This document shows positions 1 through 8,812 of a stretch of DNA of 64,000 nt, one piece after another. The stretch covers positions 5,047,001-5,111,000 of the forward strand of contig NZ_CP098755.1 of NCBI RefSeq assembly GCF_023746555.1, given 5' to 3'. A program made the translations under genes and the position numbers. Source of the DNA: Brevibacillus ruminantium. GTDB lineage: Bacteria; Bacillota; Bacilli; Brevibacillales; Brevibacillaceae. Positions within the stretch are counted from its first letter, which is position 1, and each line of letters begins with the position of its first letter. The notes beneath the pieces are model-generated. The model saw only the letters and a program-made list of their open reading frames with translations, had not been told where the DNA came from and searched no databases.

Positions 1-660
1 GCTCAGCTCCTGCTCGATCTCCGGCGTATGCTGATGGGCTCCCACTTTGTAGGCATGGATGCTCTCGTTTAATTCACTGTAGTGAACTCCGAGTGAGACA
101 CCACGGCCCGCCCCCGAAACGCCGGATTTGGCATCGACGATCCAGCTTTTCGGATTTACCCAGCCCGACTGTGCCAATGGAAGCAAGCCCAGGAGCGCAG
201 CCGTGGGGTAGCAGCCCGGATTGGCGATCAGATCGGCTTTGGCTATTTCCTCCGCGTGCCACTCAGACAGGCCGTACACGGCTTTTTCCAGCCATGGTGC
301 CTCAGCAGGCTGCCGTTTGTACCAGCTTCGGTAGTCTTCGCCATTTTTCAAGCGAAAATCTCCAGACAGATCGATTACTTTGGTACCGTTCTCAAGCAGG
401 GCTGGTGAAAGCTCCGTACTCACACCTGCCGGAGTAGCCAGAAAAATGACATCATTGTCTGCTGCCATCTGCTCCGCATCAATTTTGGCCAAAGGCGGCA
501 GTGGATGTGCATGCAAATGCGGAAATACATTTGCGAGCGCTTCTCCCTCTGATGAACTTGAATAAAGATGAGCCACCTGCACATCAGAATGGCCCGCCAA
601 GAGACGTATAAGCTCGACACCGCTGTAACCAGTAGCGCCGACAATCCCGACCCGAATCAT
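1..660 (-). CDS. argC: N-acetyl-gamma-glutamyl-phosphate reductase, C-terminus cut by window edge
   Basis: Arginine biosynthesis enzyme that reduces N-acetylglutamyl phosphate to the semialdehyde with NADPH. The minus-strand frame is open from the ATG at 660 to the window edge (220 codons). It begins MIRVGIVGATGYSG, the family's Rossmann GxTGYxG fingerprint, and contains the NPGCYPTA motif with the catalytic cysteine. The downstream VSGAGR segment is also typical. The start has an SD GGGAGAG just upstream and lies behind two ARG boxes, as expected for the first gene of an argCJBD-type operon whose rest would lie left of the window. Identity is firm; only completeness is uncertain. Confidence 0.95.
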   Translation of the reverse strand, partial: MIRVGIVGATGYSGVELIRLLAGHSDVQVAHLYSSSSEGEALANVFPHLHAHPLPPLAKIDAEQMAADNDVIFLATPAGVSTELSPALLENGTKVIDLSGDFRLKNGEDYRSWYKRQPAEAPWLEKAVYGLSEWHAEEIAKADLIANPGCYPTAALLGLLPLAQSGWVNPKSWIVDAKSGVSGAGRGVSLGVHYSELNESIHAYKVGAHQHTPEIEQELS

Positions 661-675
661 AGTCTCTCTCCCTTT

Positions 676-712
676 TTTGTATTTTTATACATGAATGATA
701 ATAAAAATTCAT
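676..712 (-). promoter_or_regulatory. Two tandem ARG boxes (ArgR/AhrC operators) before argC
   Basis: On the minus strand the box at 676-693 reads CATGTATAAAAATACAAA, 15 of 18 with the B. subtilis consensus CATGAATAAAAATKCAAK. A second half-degenerate box at 695-712 (ATGAATTTTTATTATCAT) follows the palindromic TGAAT-W4-ATTCA pattern. The two are adjacent, the usual spacing for a hexamer operator. A candidate promoter (TTGTGT, 17 bp, TATCAT) overlaps the distal box, so bound repressor would block polymerase. Confidence 0.75.
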
Positions 713-735
713 ACAAAACACAACCCTTTCCACAT

Positions 736-769
736 AGAAAAAGCGCCCGACGGGAAAAATCGGACGCTT
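736..769 (-). terminator. Intrinsic terminator of the cytochrome c gene
   Basis: Minus-strand hairpin with arms AAGCG-CCGA and TCGG-CGCTT (741-769) followed by a short U-run at 738-742. It separates the cytochrome gene from argC. Confidence 0.75.
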
Positions 770-785
770 GTCTGTGTCATCTCTA

Positions 786-1154
786 TTATTTTTTGTCTGC
801 AAGCCACGCAGCTACGGTATCTGCGTCTGCCCCGGATACAAGACCACCGGGCATTCCGCCTTTCCCGTTTTTCAGGATCTCCAGAATCTGCTCTTTGGTG
901 TATCTATCTCCGACCTTCGTCAGATTGGGACCGACTGCACCCGAAAGATCCTGCCCATGACAGCTGGAACATTTGCTGTTGAACAAGGTTTGTGCCGTGG
1001 CAGCATCATATCCGCCCGAAGGTGCACTCGGAGCAGTTTCGCCCGCTGGTGGTGTCGTCGCAGGTGGCGGTGCAGCTTGTTTGCCGCCGCCTCCACAAGC
1101 TCCCAGCAACAGAACAAGCGCAGCGGAAAGGACAGTTAATGGGAATCGCTTCAT
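786..1154 (-). CDS. cccB: Lipoprotein cytochrome c (c-551 type)
   Basis: Small membrane-anchored cytochrome c that shuttles electrons at the outer face of the membrane. The 122-residue protein has a lipobox (LLLGAC, Cys at about 20), a Pro/Ala-rich linker to about residue 45, the haem-attachment motif CSSCH at about 61, and GGMPGG near 100, whose Met is the likely axial ligand. Length and layout match B. subtilis CccB, which also sits next to prfB and secA. The gene has its own terminator. A related CccA-type protein would have a TM anchor instead of the lipobox, so CccB is the better call. Confidence 0.85.
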   Translation of the reverse strand: MKRFPLTVLSAALVLLLGACGGGGKQAAPPPATTPPAGETAPSAPSGGYDAATAQTLFNSKCSSCHGQDLSGAVGPNLTKVGDRYTKEQILEILKNGKGGMPGGLVSGADADTVAAWLADKK

Positions 1155-1233
1155 GGCTGTTCCCTCCTTATTGAAGAATATTTCTTCGCTAAGTATGCCT
1201 CCGCTGCGCTCTATTCATTCTTGATTTAACAAA

Positions 1234-1503
1234 TCATCCTAAAGGAAATTCCAGAGCGCCCCACTCTCGCAGTTCCAGCGTCCGCGCTCCTTCTTTGATT
1301 ACCGGATCTGCTTCGGCCAGTTCCCGTGCTTCCTCTTCGGATGAAGCTTTGTAAATTACCATGCCGCCTTTTTTGTCCGTAAACGGGCCTGCCATCACGA
1401 CCTTGCCCTGTTTGTACAAATCATTGATATAGTCCAGGTGGGCCGGGCGAATTTTTGCATTCAAATCCGCATCCGTAATGGTTAGCATTGCGACGTAGTA
1501 CAT
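1234..1503 (-). CDS. YciI-like (YCII-related) domain protein
   Basis: 89-residue soluble protein of the YciI family, small ferredoxin-like dimers usually of unknown function. Diagnostic segments are the N-terminal YYVAMLTI strand, RPAHLDYINDLYKQGKVVMAGPF (the family's H and AGP motif, given here as a run of short motifs: RPAHLDY, then AGPF) and the C-terminal strand with TLELREW. SD GGGAGAGG precedes the ATG. It lies between prfB and the cytochrome gene; no functional link is evident. Confidence 0.8.
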   Translation of the reverse strand: MYYVAMLTITDADLNAKIRPAHLDYINDLYKQGKVVMAGPFTDKKGGMVIYKASSEEEARELAEADPVIKEGARTLELREWGALEFPLG

Positions 1504-1572
1504 TGGTTTCCTCTCCCTTTGCTATGGTTTGTCGTCTCATCCTGCCATGCGGCACTGCGAAAATGGACCTGC

Positions 1573-2692
1573 TTATTGTGGACGGTCGATTTGTGACCGC
1601 AGGTAGGCATCAATAAAGGAATCAATCTCTCCGTCCATCACCGCTTGCACATTTCCAATCTCCACATTGGTGCGATGATCCTTCACCAGGCTGTAAGGGT
1701 GGAACACGTAGGAGCGAATCTGGCTGCCCCAGGCGATATCCTTTTGCTCGCCCTGGATGGCTTGCAGGGCTTTTTCCTGCTCTTCGCGCTTTTGTTCAAA
1801 AAGGCGTGCCATCAGCATCTTCATCGCACGCTCACGGTTTTTAATCTGCGAACGTTCGGTTTGACAGGTGACCACAATTCCCGTGGGCAAATGGGTAATC
1901 CGAACCGCAGAGTCGGTCGTATTAATATGCTGTCCACCCGCTCCGCTGGAACGATAGGTATCTATCTTCAAATCCTCGGAACGGATGTTGATCTCATTGT
2001 CATCCTCAATCTCGGGCAATACGTTGCAAGACACAAAGGAGGTATGACGGCGTCCCGATGAATCAAAGGGGGATATCCGCACCAGACGATGAACGCCTTT
2101 CTCTGATTTCAGGTAGCCGTAGGCATTGTGTCCCTTGATCAAAAGGGTAACGCTTTTGACCCCCGCTTCGTCTCCCGGCAGATAATCCAGCGTTTCGACC
2201 TTGAAGCCACTGTCCTCGGCCCAACGGGTATACATGCGGAGCAGCATGGAAGCCCAATCCTGGGATTCGGTCCCGCCGGCCCCCGGATGAAGCTCCAAAA
2301 TCGCGTTGTTTTTATCGTACTGATCACTGAGCAGCAGCTCCAGCTCGAAGCTTTCAAATTCCTTGCGCAGCTCCTGCGTGCTGTTGTACAGATCCAGAAT
2401 CATCGATTGATCGCCTTCTTCGATGATCAGCTCCAACATCACCTGCAGGTCTTCATATTGGGAATCCAGCTTGACCATGGTCTCTACCAGGCTCTTCAAT
2501 GCGTTCAGTTCGCTGATGGTCTTCTGGGCAGCGTCATTGTCATCCCAAAAATCGGGGGCCAGCATGCGCTCTTCCAGTTCACCAATCCGCTCCTGTTTTA
2601 CTGGGAGGTCAAAGAGACCCCCTGATATCCGCTAAACGTTTAGCCATGCTTGACATCTCTTGTTTGATGTCCGCAATATCAATTAATGCCAT
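1573..2692 (-). CDS. prfB: Peptide chain release factor 2, made by programmed +1 frameshift
   Basis: RF2 recognises UGA and UAA and triggers peptide release. The gene starts at ATG 2692 ([10 protein letters not shown]...), reaches an in-frame UGA at codon 28 (2609-2611), and continues in the +1 frame to 1573, giving 372 residues. The shift site is CTT-TGA preceded by AGGGGG, the classic autoregulatory signal. The second frame carries the GGQ motif ([16 protein letters not shown]) and the SPF anticodon-like tripeptide in [15 protein letters not shown]. The long 330-residue frame from 2565 is only part of the protein. Gene order with secA and hpf matches Bacillus. Confidence 0.97.
2609..2623 (-). 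promoter_or_regulatory. prfB programmed frameshift signal
   Basis: Minus strand reads AGGGGG-TCT-CTT-TGA. The AGGGGG acts as an internal SD, CTT is the slippery codon and UGA the RF2-dependent stop. Low RF2 favours the +1 slip and so more RF2. Confidence 0.95.
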
Positions 2693-2727
2693 GTGCGAAT
2701 CACCTACTCTTTTTTATGCTATGTTTC

Positions 2728-2755
2728 ATTGTACCGTAAATCGGCGGATTCGCAA
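2728..2755 (-). promoter_or_regulatory. Candidate SigA promoter of prfB
   Basis: Minus strand -35 TTGCGA (2750-2755), 16-bp spacer, -10 TACAAT (2728-2733), about 36 bp before the prfB start. Confidence 0.5.
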
Positions 2756-2864
2756 CATGACTGCTGCTGTTTGGGTACGCCCCTATTCGTGAGGGTTGTA
2801 CGTTTGTGCAGGTTGTACATCGTTGAGGTTGTATATTGGGGCAGGTAAGACTCTAGCTGTCACA

Positions 2865-3455
2865 TCAAGGCGGCGCGGGAGCAGACCTCGTCTCCTGCGG
2901 TTCCCTCGACATTGCGACCGGTCCTTCTGAACGCTTGCTGTATTCTCCCATCCAGACCAGGAAACCGCCTTTTGTGGACTTCTGCCTGTAGAGTAGAACC
3001 CGTTTACCCACGGACCTGTTCCCTCCCTTTGGCTGTCTTTTATAGCTGCTCCCATTTCCCCCGTCCGTGATCAAAGCGACTTGTTTTGGGGGCATTTGTC
3101 CCCAGCCGTTCCAGTTTGGCTCTGCCAGCTCCGTGGTCAGCCGATGATCGTCGAACACCGCATCCTGCCGGAGGAGCAAGGTCCAGTCCTGCTTCTTTGC
3201 CTCTTGTGTTTCATTGGCTTCTTGAGCTGCCAGAGCTTCTTGAGTTCCCAGAACTTTTTGAGTTCCCAGTACTTCTTGAGCTTCCATAGCATCTGTATGC
3301 TCTTGGGCTTCCTCAGCTTCCGGAACGGTGCATTTACCGAACAGAAAACTGCTTGTTCCGGAAGCTCCCCTTTTCTTTATCAGCGTCCAGGTCTCGTCAA
3401 TTCTTTCCAGAATAAACTTCGCCTGAATCCCCATGACACGATCTCCGGTTCTCAT
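2865..3455 (-). CDS. Hypothetical protein with hexapeptide repeat tract
   Basis: Not recognised. The frame is open up to 3476, but an SD (GGAGG) nine bases before ATG 3455 favours the start MRTGDRVMGIQ, giving 196 residues. The N-terminal part (QAKFILERIDETWTLIKK) looks folded. Residues about 55-85 are a low-complexity tract of near-identical hexads (QEVLGT, QKVLGT, QEALAA, QEANET) encoded by an 18-bp tandem repeat near 3197-3290. The C-terminal third is rich in Gly, Lys and Arg. No signal peptide or membrane segment is seen. It stands alone between prfB and a subtilase. It may be a genus-specific protein; expression is unproven. Confidence 0.55.
   Translation of the reverse strand: MRTGDRVMGIQAKFILERIDETWTLIKKRGASGTSSFLFGKCTVPEAEEAQEHTDAMEAQEVLGTQKVLGTQEALAAQEANETQEAKKQDWTLLLRQDAVFDDHRLTTELAEPNWNGWGQMPPKQVALITDGGNGSSYKRQPKGGNRSVGKRVLLYRQKSTKGGFLVWMGEYSKRSEGPVAMSREPQETRSAPAPP
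3197..3290. repeat. 18-bp tandem repeat inside the hypothetical gene
   Basis: About five imperfect copies of an 18-base unit (plus strand TTCTTGAGTTCCCAGAAC type). The period is a multiple of three, so copy-number change would keep the frame. Confidence 0.7.
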
Positions 3456-3532
3456 GCCTCTTAACCTCCGTCCCATATTATGTCGTAACGGCTCGTTTAA
3501 ACCTCAGCGTAAAGCGTAGGTGGAGGGAGTGT

Positions 3533-4966
3533 TCATTCGGTCAGTGCATTGTAAATATTTGCTTCCCCTGCTCCGAAGAGCTTGTCCTGTCCACGCTTGC
3601 CGTAATCCTCTGCCGTCTTGTAGATCAACGCCGCTATCTGATTTGGCTTCATCTTCGGATTCTCTGATTTGATCACAGCAGCGATTCCGGCCACTTTTGG
3701 CGCTGCCATGGAGGTTCCATGCATGAACGCATAGCCTTTCAAATCGGAGGTAAAGTATGGAGGAAGATACGTCGGGTAAGTGGACAATGCGCGATAGTGG
3801 AAGTCTCGCTTGTCGAGATAATCGCCCTTTGGATCTTCCCTGTACAGCCTGTCGTATTCCGGCCCGTTGTCCCCGCCTGGCGCAGCGATATCAATGGGGT
3901 TTCCATAGTTGGAATAGAAGGCGATTTTATCAGTAGACCATTCATTGGAAGACGATACGGTAATCACTCCCGGAATCTGGGCAGGCACCACGCGGGAGGG
4001 TCCTTTGATATCCAGGCCGTAGGTTTCCTTCCAGTACTCCTGCATATCATGCAGGTTCCCCAGCTCACGCGAGTCGTTTCCGGCTGCTACTACGACGGTC
4101 ACGCCTTTTTTCACGGCGTATTGGACCGCTCTCTTGTATGCAACCATAGAGGCGGACTCTCCCTTTTCCCCGTAGTTATGAGCCATCCAGCGCCAGCCGC
4201 CGAGACTCATGTTTACGACATCGACGCCGTCATTGGCTGCGGCCACCAGTGCATTGGTAATCCATGACTGCTGCGCTCCTCCTGACGCCCCAAATACGCG
4301 GTAGGCGCGTACTGTCAGATCAGGCCCCACTCCCAATACCTTTCCATTGGCAGCGATCGATCCAGCCACATGTGTTCCATGGCCATTTTGATCCCACGCA
4401 TCTTTTGTTCCCGGCACGAAAGTCCGGCTGCCCGCCTCATCCGCATTATCCCGTAAATCAGGATGGTCAAAATCAAGACCCGTATCGATGATGCCGACGA
4501 CGGTGCGGGAGTTGCCTTTACTGATATCATGGGAGCGGAAGTCATTGGTAATCCGTTTGATATCCCACTGGAGATCATGGTAGTTCTGGTCGGGATCATC
4601 CCAGTCCGGTTGCGGGACATCTGTGATCGGCTGGCCGTCAGCCGCTTCCGGTCTCTCCTGATCCAGATATACCTCCAGCTCCTCTTCGGCCGCCAGAATG
4701 GTTTTGTCTTTTTTTATGTTTTTCAAAAAGTTCGGATCATTGGAAGTAACGGATACAATCCCTACTTCATCCACAACTGTTTCCACTGATCCTCCCAGTT
4801 CTTCAATCCGTTCCTCAAAATCGCTCGGAATATCATTTTTGTAAGCGATGAGATACGTCGTTTCCTTCCCTTTCGCAAAGATAGGCGTCTGTACCGCTGA
4901 AAGGGCGGACATCGCCAACCCCAATACCAAAGTGGAACTGAGTAAAACATTCACGGTTTTCTTCAT
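3533..4966 (-). CDS. Secreted subtilisin-family serine protease (S8) with propeptide
   Basis: Extracellular serine endopeptidase. The start MKKTVNVLLSS is chosen because SD GGAGG lies nine bases before this ATG (4966); the earlier ATG at 4975 would abut the SD. Residues 1-32 form a signal peptide. An I9-type propeptide follows (TTYLIAYKNDIPSDFEER to about 100). The catalytic triad is visible as Asp in GIIDTGLDFDHPD, His in GHGTHVAG and Ser in HGTSMAAPKVAG, with oxyanion Asn in VVAAGND. Its 477 residues are long for a subtilisin; an insertion around 300-400 accounts for part of that. It stands alone upstream of secA, with no obvious lantibiotic genes nearby, so a general secreted protease is most likely. 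Confidence 0.9.
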   Translation of the reverse strand: MKKTVNVLLSSTLVLGLAMSALSAVQTPIFAKGKETTYLIAYKNDIPSDFEERIEELGGSVETVVDEVGIVSVTSNDPNFLKNIKKDKTILAAEEELEVYLDQERPEAADGQPITDVPQPDWDDPDQNYHDLQWDIKRITNDFRSHDISKGNSRTVVGIIDTGLDFDHPDLRDNADEAGSRTFVPGTKDAWDQNGHGTHVAGSIAANGKVLGVGPDLTVRAYRVFGASGGAQQSWITNALVAAANDGVDVVNMSLGGWRWMAHNYGEKGESASMVAYKRAVQYAVKKGVTVVVAAGNDSRELGNLHDMQEYWKETYGLDIKGPSRVVPAQIPGVITVSSSNEWSTDKIAFYSNYGNPIDIAAPGGDNGPEYDRLYREDPKGDYLDKRDFHYRALSTYPTYLPPYFTSDLKGYAFMHGTSMAAPKVAGIAAVIKSENPKMKPNQIAALIYKTAEDYGKRGQDKLFGAGEANIYNALTE

Positions 4967-5142
4967 CGCTATCATCCTCCAGGCAAAAGTAATAAGACGT
5001 ACCTTTGATTCTACGGATTATGCCTACCTTTTCCAGAAAAATCGTTCGCTACTTTTTTGCAGGGTCAGACAAACCATTCGTGTTTCGGCAACGAAAAAAC
5101 CGGGAAAGGGGCGAAGCCTGTCTGACAGTCAGGAAGAAAAAC

Positions 5143-5179
5143 GAAAAAAACCACCCCTTCCCATAGGGAAAAGGTGGTT
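5143..5179 (-). terminator. Intrinsic terminator of secA
   Basis: Minus-strand arms AACCACC-TTTTCCC and GGGAAGGGGTGGTT with a seven-U tail at 5144-5150. Confidence 0.9.
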
Positions 5180-5219
5180 CGCTGATCGAGATTATCCTCA
5201 GGCTGTACTTGCTTTTTGC

Positions 5220-7742
5220 TTACTGACCGCGCTTCATCTGACGGCGGCGTTCCTGTTCCTCCGCCCGGCGCTGTGCACGGTTTTTAGGGTCGGCATCCCC
5301 CGAAGTCTCGCTTACTGGACGTTCGGATGGACCGGACGTTTGCAGCTGGGACTGATCGGCAGCCTGACCGCGAATGACTTCTTGACGCTCCAGGTTTTGG
5401 CTGACTTCCGCTTTCATGATGTACATCGCCACTTCTTCTTCTACAGCAGCGACCATCGACTGGAACATCTCATAGCCCTCGAATTGATATTCACGCAGCG
5501 GATCGTTCTGGCCGTAAGCCCGCAGGTGAATACCCTGACGAAGCTGTTCCATAGCATCGATGTGGTCCATCCATTTGCTGTCGACAGCGCGCAGCACAAC
5601 GACCTTTTCAAATTCACGGAACATCTCACCGATCTCAATCTCACGCTGCTTGAATTGCTTGAGGACCTCTTCCTTCAGGAATTCGGTAATTTCCTCGGCT
5701 TCCTTGCCCTTCAGCTGATTGACGGTCAAGGTTTCATCATGCAGGATTCCGTTGTTGACCGCTTCGACCAAGCCTTCCAGATTCCATTCCTCCGGCACTT
5801 CTTCCTTCGGACAGAAGGTCTCGACATGACGGTCGACGACACTGTAAATCATCGGCAGTACCACATCGCTGAGCGCTTCCTGCTCCAAAATGTCGCGGCG
5901 TTGCTTGTAGATGACCATACGCTGCTGGTTCATCACATCGTCATACTGCAGAACCACTTTACGGGCGTCAAAGTTGGAGCCCTCCACCCGTTTCTGGGCG
6001 GATTCGACCGCACGTGTAACCAGGCGGCTTTCAATCGGCATGTCTTCTTCCATACCGAGGCGGTCCATCATGTTCATGATGTTGTCCGCTCCAAAGCGGC
6101 GCATCAGCTCATCCTGCATGGAAAGGAAGAACTGGGAAGAACCCGGGTCTCCCTGACGTCCAGCACGTCCGCGCAGCTGGTTGTCAATCCGGCGGCTCTC
6201 ATGGCGCTCTGTCCCGATGATATGCAGACCGCCCAGATCCGCTACACCTTCTCCAAGCTGAATATCGGTACCGCGACCAGCCATGTTCGTCGCGATCGTA
6301 ACCGCACCGTACTGACCCGCGCGCGCGATAATCTCGGCTTCACGGGCGTGCTGCTTGGCGTTCAGGACGTTGTGCGGCACACCTTTTTGCTTCAGCAGAT
6401 GGGAGAGCATCTCAGAGTTTTCGATTGAAATGGTACCGACGAGGATCGGCTGGCCTTTTTTATGTCGCTCGACGATGTCATTCACAACAGCGCGGTATTT
6501 GGCCGCTTCTGTTTTGAAAACAAGGTCGGGATGGTCTTGTCGAACAACCGGTTTGTTCGTCGGGATAACCACGACGTCCAATCCGTAGATTTTCTTGAAT
6601 TCTTCTTCTTCCGTCTTGGCTGTACCGGTCATACCGGAGAGCTTCTGATACATCCGGAAGTAGTTTTGCAGGGTAATCGTAGCCAGCGTCATGCTCTCGC
6701 TTTGGACCCGCAGGCCTTCTTTGGCTTCGATCGCCTGGTGCAAACCCTCGCTGTAGCGGCGTCCCACCATCAGACGGCCAGTAAATTCGTCAACGATGAC
6801 AACTTCGCCATCTTGAACGACATAGTCTACGTCGCGTTTAAACAAGACCTGAGCCTTCAGTGCCGCAGTAATGTGATGGTTGAGAGTCATGTGGGCCGTA
6901 TCGTACAGGTTTTCGATGTTAAAGGCCTGTTCGACCTTGGCGACACCTTCATCCGACAGGGTTACGATTTTCAGCTTTTCATCGACGGTATAATCTTTTT
7001 CCTGCTCCAGTCGCTTCACAAAATGCGCGCAGATATAGTAAAGCTCTGTCGTCCGGTTCGCAGCACCGGAGATGATCAGCGGTGTACGCGCCTCGTCAAT
7101 CAAAATGCTGTCCACTTCGTCAATGATGGCAAAGTAGAGCGGTCGCTGAACCATCTGCTCTTTGTACAGCACCATGTTGTCGCGGAGATAGTCAAAGCCA
7201 AATTCGTTGTTGGTCCCATACGTAATATCACAATAGTAAGCCGCTCGTTTCTCCTCCGCGGTCAGTCCTGTTTTGTTCAGTCCCACACTCAGACCTAGGA
7301 AATTATAGAGCTGTCCCATGATCGTGGAGTCACGCTCAGCCAAATATTCGTTCACGGTTACGACATGGACCCCTTTGCCCTGAAGCGCGTTCAGGTAGGT
7401 AGCCAGCGTCGCGACGAGGGTTTTCCCCTCCCCTGTCTTCATCTCGGCGATACGGCCTTCCTGCAGGACCATACCACCGATCAATTGCACATCAAAGTGG
7501 CGCATGCCCAGCACCCGTTTGGATGCTTCACGCACTACCGCAAACGCTTCGTTCAGAATGTCTTCCAATGATTCGCCCTTTGCCAGGCGATTTTTAAATT
7601 CCTCTGTCTTCTCACGCAGTTGCTCGTCCGTGAGTGCTGCTACTGTTGGCTCCAGCGCATTGATTTTTTCCACGCGCTTGAACATCTTTTTGACTTCACG
7701 TTCATTGCTGTCGCCAAAAATCTTTTTCACGAGTCCCAGCAT
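5220..7742 (-). CDS. secA: Preprotein translocase ATPase SecA, lacking the C-terminal zinc motif
   Basis: Motor that drives Sec-dependent export through SecYEG. The start [11 protein letters not shown] (7742) matches SecA proteins and has SD GGAAGGGG; the frame is open 19 codons further upstream but without family similarity. Visible motifs are Walker A MKTGEGKT (about 105), the [13 protein letters not shown] helicase box and the [13 protein letters not shown] motif VI. At 840 residues it is near normal, but it ends in an Arg/Lys-rich tail ([20 protein letters not shown]) with no CxCxSG...CC zinc-binding segment that many SecA proteins use to bind SecB or lipid. Neighbours hpf and prfB match the Bacillus order, so this is the housekeeping SecA, not SecA2. 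Confidence 0.97.
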   Translation of the reverse strand: MLGLVKKIFGDSNEREVKKMFKRVEKINALEPTVAALTDEQLREKTEEFKNRLAKGESLEDILNEAFAVVREASKRVLGMRHFDVQLIGGMVLQEGRIAEMKTGEGKTLVATLATYLNALQGKGVHVVTVNEYLAERDSTIMGQLYNFLGLSVGLNKTGLTAEEKRAAYYCDITYGTNNEFGFDYLRDNMVLYKEQMVQRPLYFAIIDEVDSILIDEARTPLIISGAANRTTELYYICAHFVKRLEQEKDYTVDEKLKIVTLSDEGVAKVEQAFNIENLYDTAHMTLNHHITAALKAQVLFKRDVDYVVQDGEVVIVDEFTGRLMVGRRYSEGLHQAIEAKEGLRVQSESMTLATITLQNYFRMYQKLSGMTGTAKTEEEEFKKIYGLDVVVIPTNKPVVRQDHPDLVFKTEAAKYRAVVNDIVERHKKGQPILVGTISIENSEMLSHLLKQKGVPHNVLNAKQHAREAEIIARAGQYGAVTIATNMAGRGTDIQLGEGVADLGGLHIIGTERHESRRIDNQLRGRAGRQGDPGSSQFFLSMQDELMRRFGADNIMNMMDRLGMEEDMPIESRLVTRAVESAQKRVEGSNFDARKVVLQYDDVMNQQRMVIYKQRRDILEQEALSDVVLPMIYSVVDRHVETFCPKEEVPEEWNLEGLVEAVNNGILHDETLTVNQLKGKEAEEITEFLKEEVLKQFKQREIEIGEMFREFEKVVVLRAVDSKWMDHIDAMEQLRQGIHLRAYGQNDPLREYQFEGYEMFQSMVAAVEEEVAMYIMKAEVSQNLERQEVIRGQAADQSQLQTSGPSERPVSETSGDADPKNRAQRRAEEQERRRQMKRGQ

Positions 7743-8040
7743 AAGGACACCCCTTCCAAGTGGCAATACTACCTCGATTATTTCTTCATGCGCAGCCACA
7801 TCTGCAGTCCCCGCAGGGGGCTACCTGTGACAAATGAACCAGCTTCTTGGTACCTTTGTATTTTCATGTGCAAACCGCTGTAAACCTGAACGGCGTACAG
7901 GGGGACACACTCTTCCAATCCATGAAAACAGGAAGCCATTTTGTGATGTTTCTTCCCTAAAATGATATTTTATCAAATGATAGCGTAAGTACACAAGTAA
8001 AGGGAGTTGCCATAATCAGCAACTCCCTGTTTGCCAGTCG
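7743..8040 (-). other. Intergenic stretch secA-hpf
   Basis: 298 bases without a gene. It holds the hpf terminator (7996-8028) and about 250 bases of secA leader. I see no confident promoter hexamers; the SD of secA is at its left end. A GC-rich inverted repeat around CCCCCTGCGGGG (near 7815) could fold in the leader. Confidence 0.5.
7996..8028 (-). terminator. Intrinsic terminator of hpf
   Basis: Ten-bp perfect stem AGGGAGTTGC / GCAACTCCCT (8001-8010, 8019-8028) with a weak U-rich tail on the minus strand. Confidence 0.8.
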
Positions 8041-8601
8041 TTATTTCGGTTCAATCAATCCATAGCGCCCGTCATTTCGGCGGTAAACTACATTGACATC
8101 ATTTGTGTCGCTGTTTTGGAATACAAAGAAGCTATGTCCTAGCATATCCATCTGCATGACGGCTTCATGGGCATCCATCGGCTTCAGATTAAAGCGCTTT
8201 GTGCGGACGATATCGATTTCGACGTCGTCCCCGTCTTCCAGGTCCTGCGTCAGCACGGCTACTGGCTGGCGGGCATTTCCGATGGCCCTGTTGTTGGATT
8301 CGAAACGAAGCTTGCGGATCAGTTTGGTCTTATGCTTGCGGATTTGTCTTTCCAACTTCTCTACCACTAGATCAATAGCGGCGTACATATCTTCGTGCGT
8401 TTCTTCTGCGCGAAGGATGACCCCGCTGAGAGGAATGGTTACCTCGATGGTCCCATCACCTCTGATGACACTCATCGTTACTTGTACTTCTGTGAGGCTG
8501 GAATCCTCAAAATACTTAGCAAGACGGCCCACTTTCTTTTCTACATACTCTCGAAGTGCTGCGGTTACTTGAATGTTTTCTCCACGAATTTGGAATTTCA
8601 T
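8041..8601 (-). CDS. hpf: Ribosome hibernation promoting factor, long form
   Basis: Binds the 30S decoding region in stationary phase and dimerises ribosomes into inactive 100S particles. The 186-residue protein has the N-terminal S30AE/YfiA domain (MKFQIRGENIQVTAALREYVEKK opening, given as MKFQIRGEN...REYVEKK) to about 100 and the C-terminal dimerisation domain (KRFNLKPMDAHEAVMQMD onward), typical of Firmicutes long HPF (YvyD). SD AAGGAGG is eight bases from the ATG. It precedes secA as in B. subtilis. A SigH-like promoter is present upstream, in keeping with stress or transition-phase control of yvyD. Confidence 0.95.
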   Translation of the reverse strand: MKFQIRGENIQVTAALREYVEKKVGRLAKYFEDSSLTEVQVTMSVIRGDGTIEVTIPLSGVILRAEETHEDMYAAIDLVVEKLERQIRKHKTKLIRKLRFESNNRAIGNARQPVAVLTQDLEDGDDVEIDIVRTKRFNLKPMDAHEAVMQMDMLGHSFFVFQNSDTNDVNVVYRRNDGRYGLIEPK

Positions 8602-8651
8602 GGTTAAAACCTCCTTCCGTCTTTCCTATAACTATTCCTTGCGATTGTAAA

Positions 8652-8681
8652 AAATCCTCCCGCTTCCTTCAAAATTCCTTT
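8652..8681 (-). promoter_or_regulatory. Candidate SigH promoter of hpf
   Basis: Minus strand AAAGGAATT (8673-8681), 12-bp spacer, GGAGGATTT (8652-8660), against the SigH consensus RnAGGAwWW-N11-12-RnnGAATww: only one -10 mismatch. B. subtilis yvyD is known to use SigH and SigB. Confidence 0.5.
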
Positions 8682-8738
8682 ACAAAAACTTAAATTTTCT
8701 ACAAGAAACGACAAGATTCTAGTAAAGTCACCAAGCTA

Positions 8739-8747
8739 TGGTATACT
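8739..8747 (+). promoter_or_regulatory. Extended -10 promoter of the HD-GYP gene
   Basis: TGGTATACT: extended TG at 8739-8740 and TATACT at 8742-8747, 66 bp before the start. No good -35 is seen, as is common with extended -10 promoters. Confidence 0.5.
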
Positions 8748-8812
8748 ACTACAATTAGGTAATATTTACCGTGAGCATTTACCGTGCATGACTATAGAAT
8801 GGAGGAATCCTC

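Noticed and set aside
4848-6428. 526-codon plus-strand open frame opposite secA
   Set aside because: It is the antisense of the subtilase start, the secA terminator and secA itself, with no SD or family similarity.
7976-7992. cre-like TGATAGCGTAAGTACA near the hpf terminator
   Set aside because: Spacing of the final CA is wrong for cre, and it lies downstream of hpf, not in a promoter.
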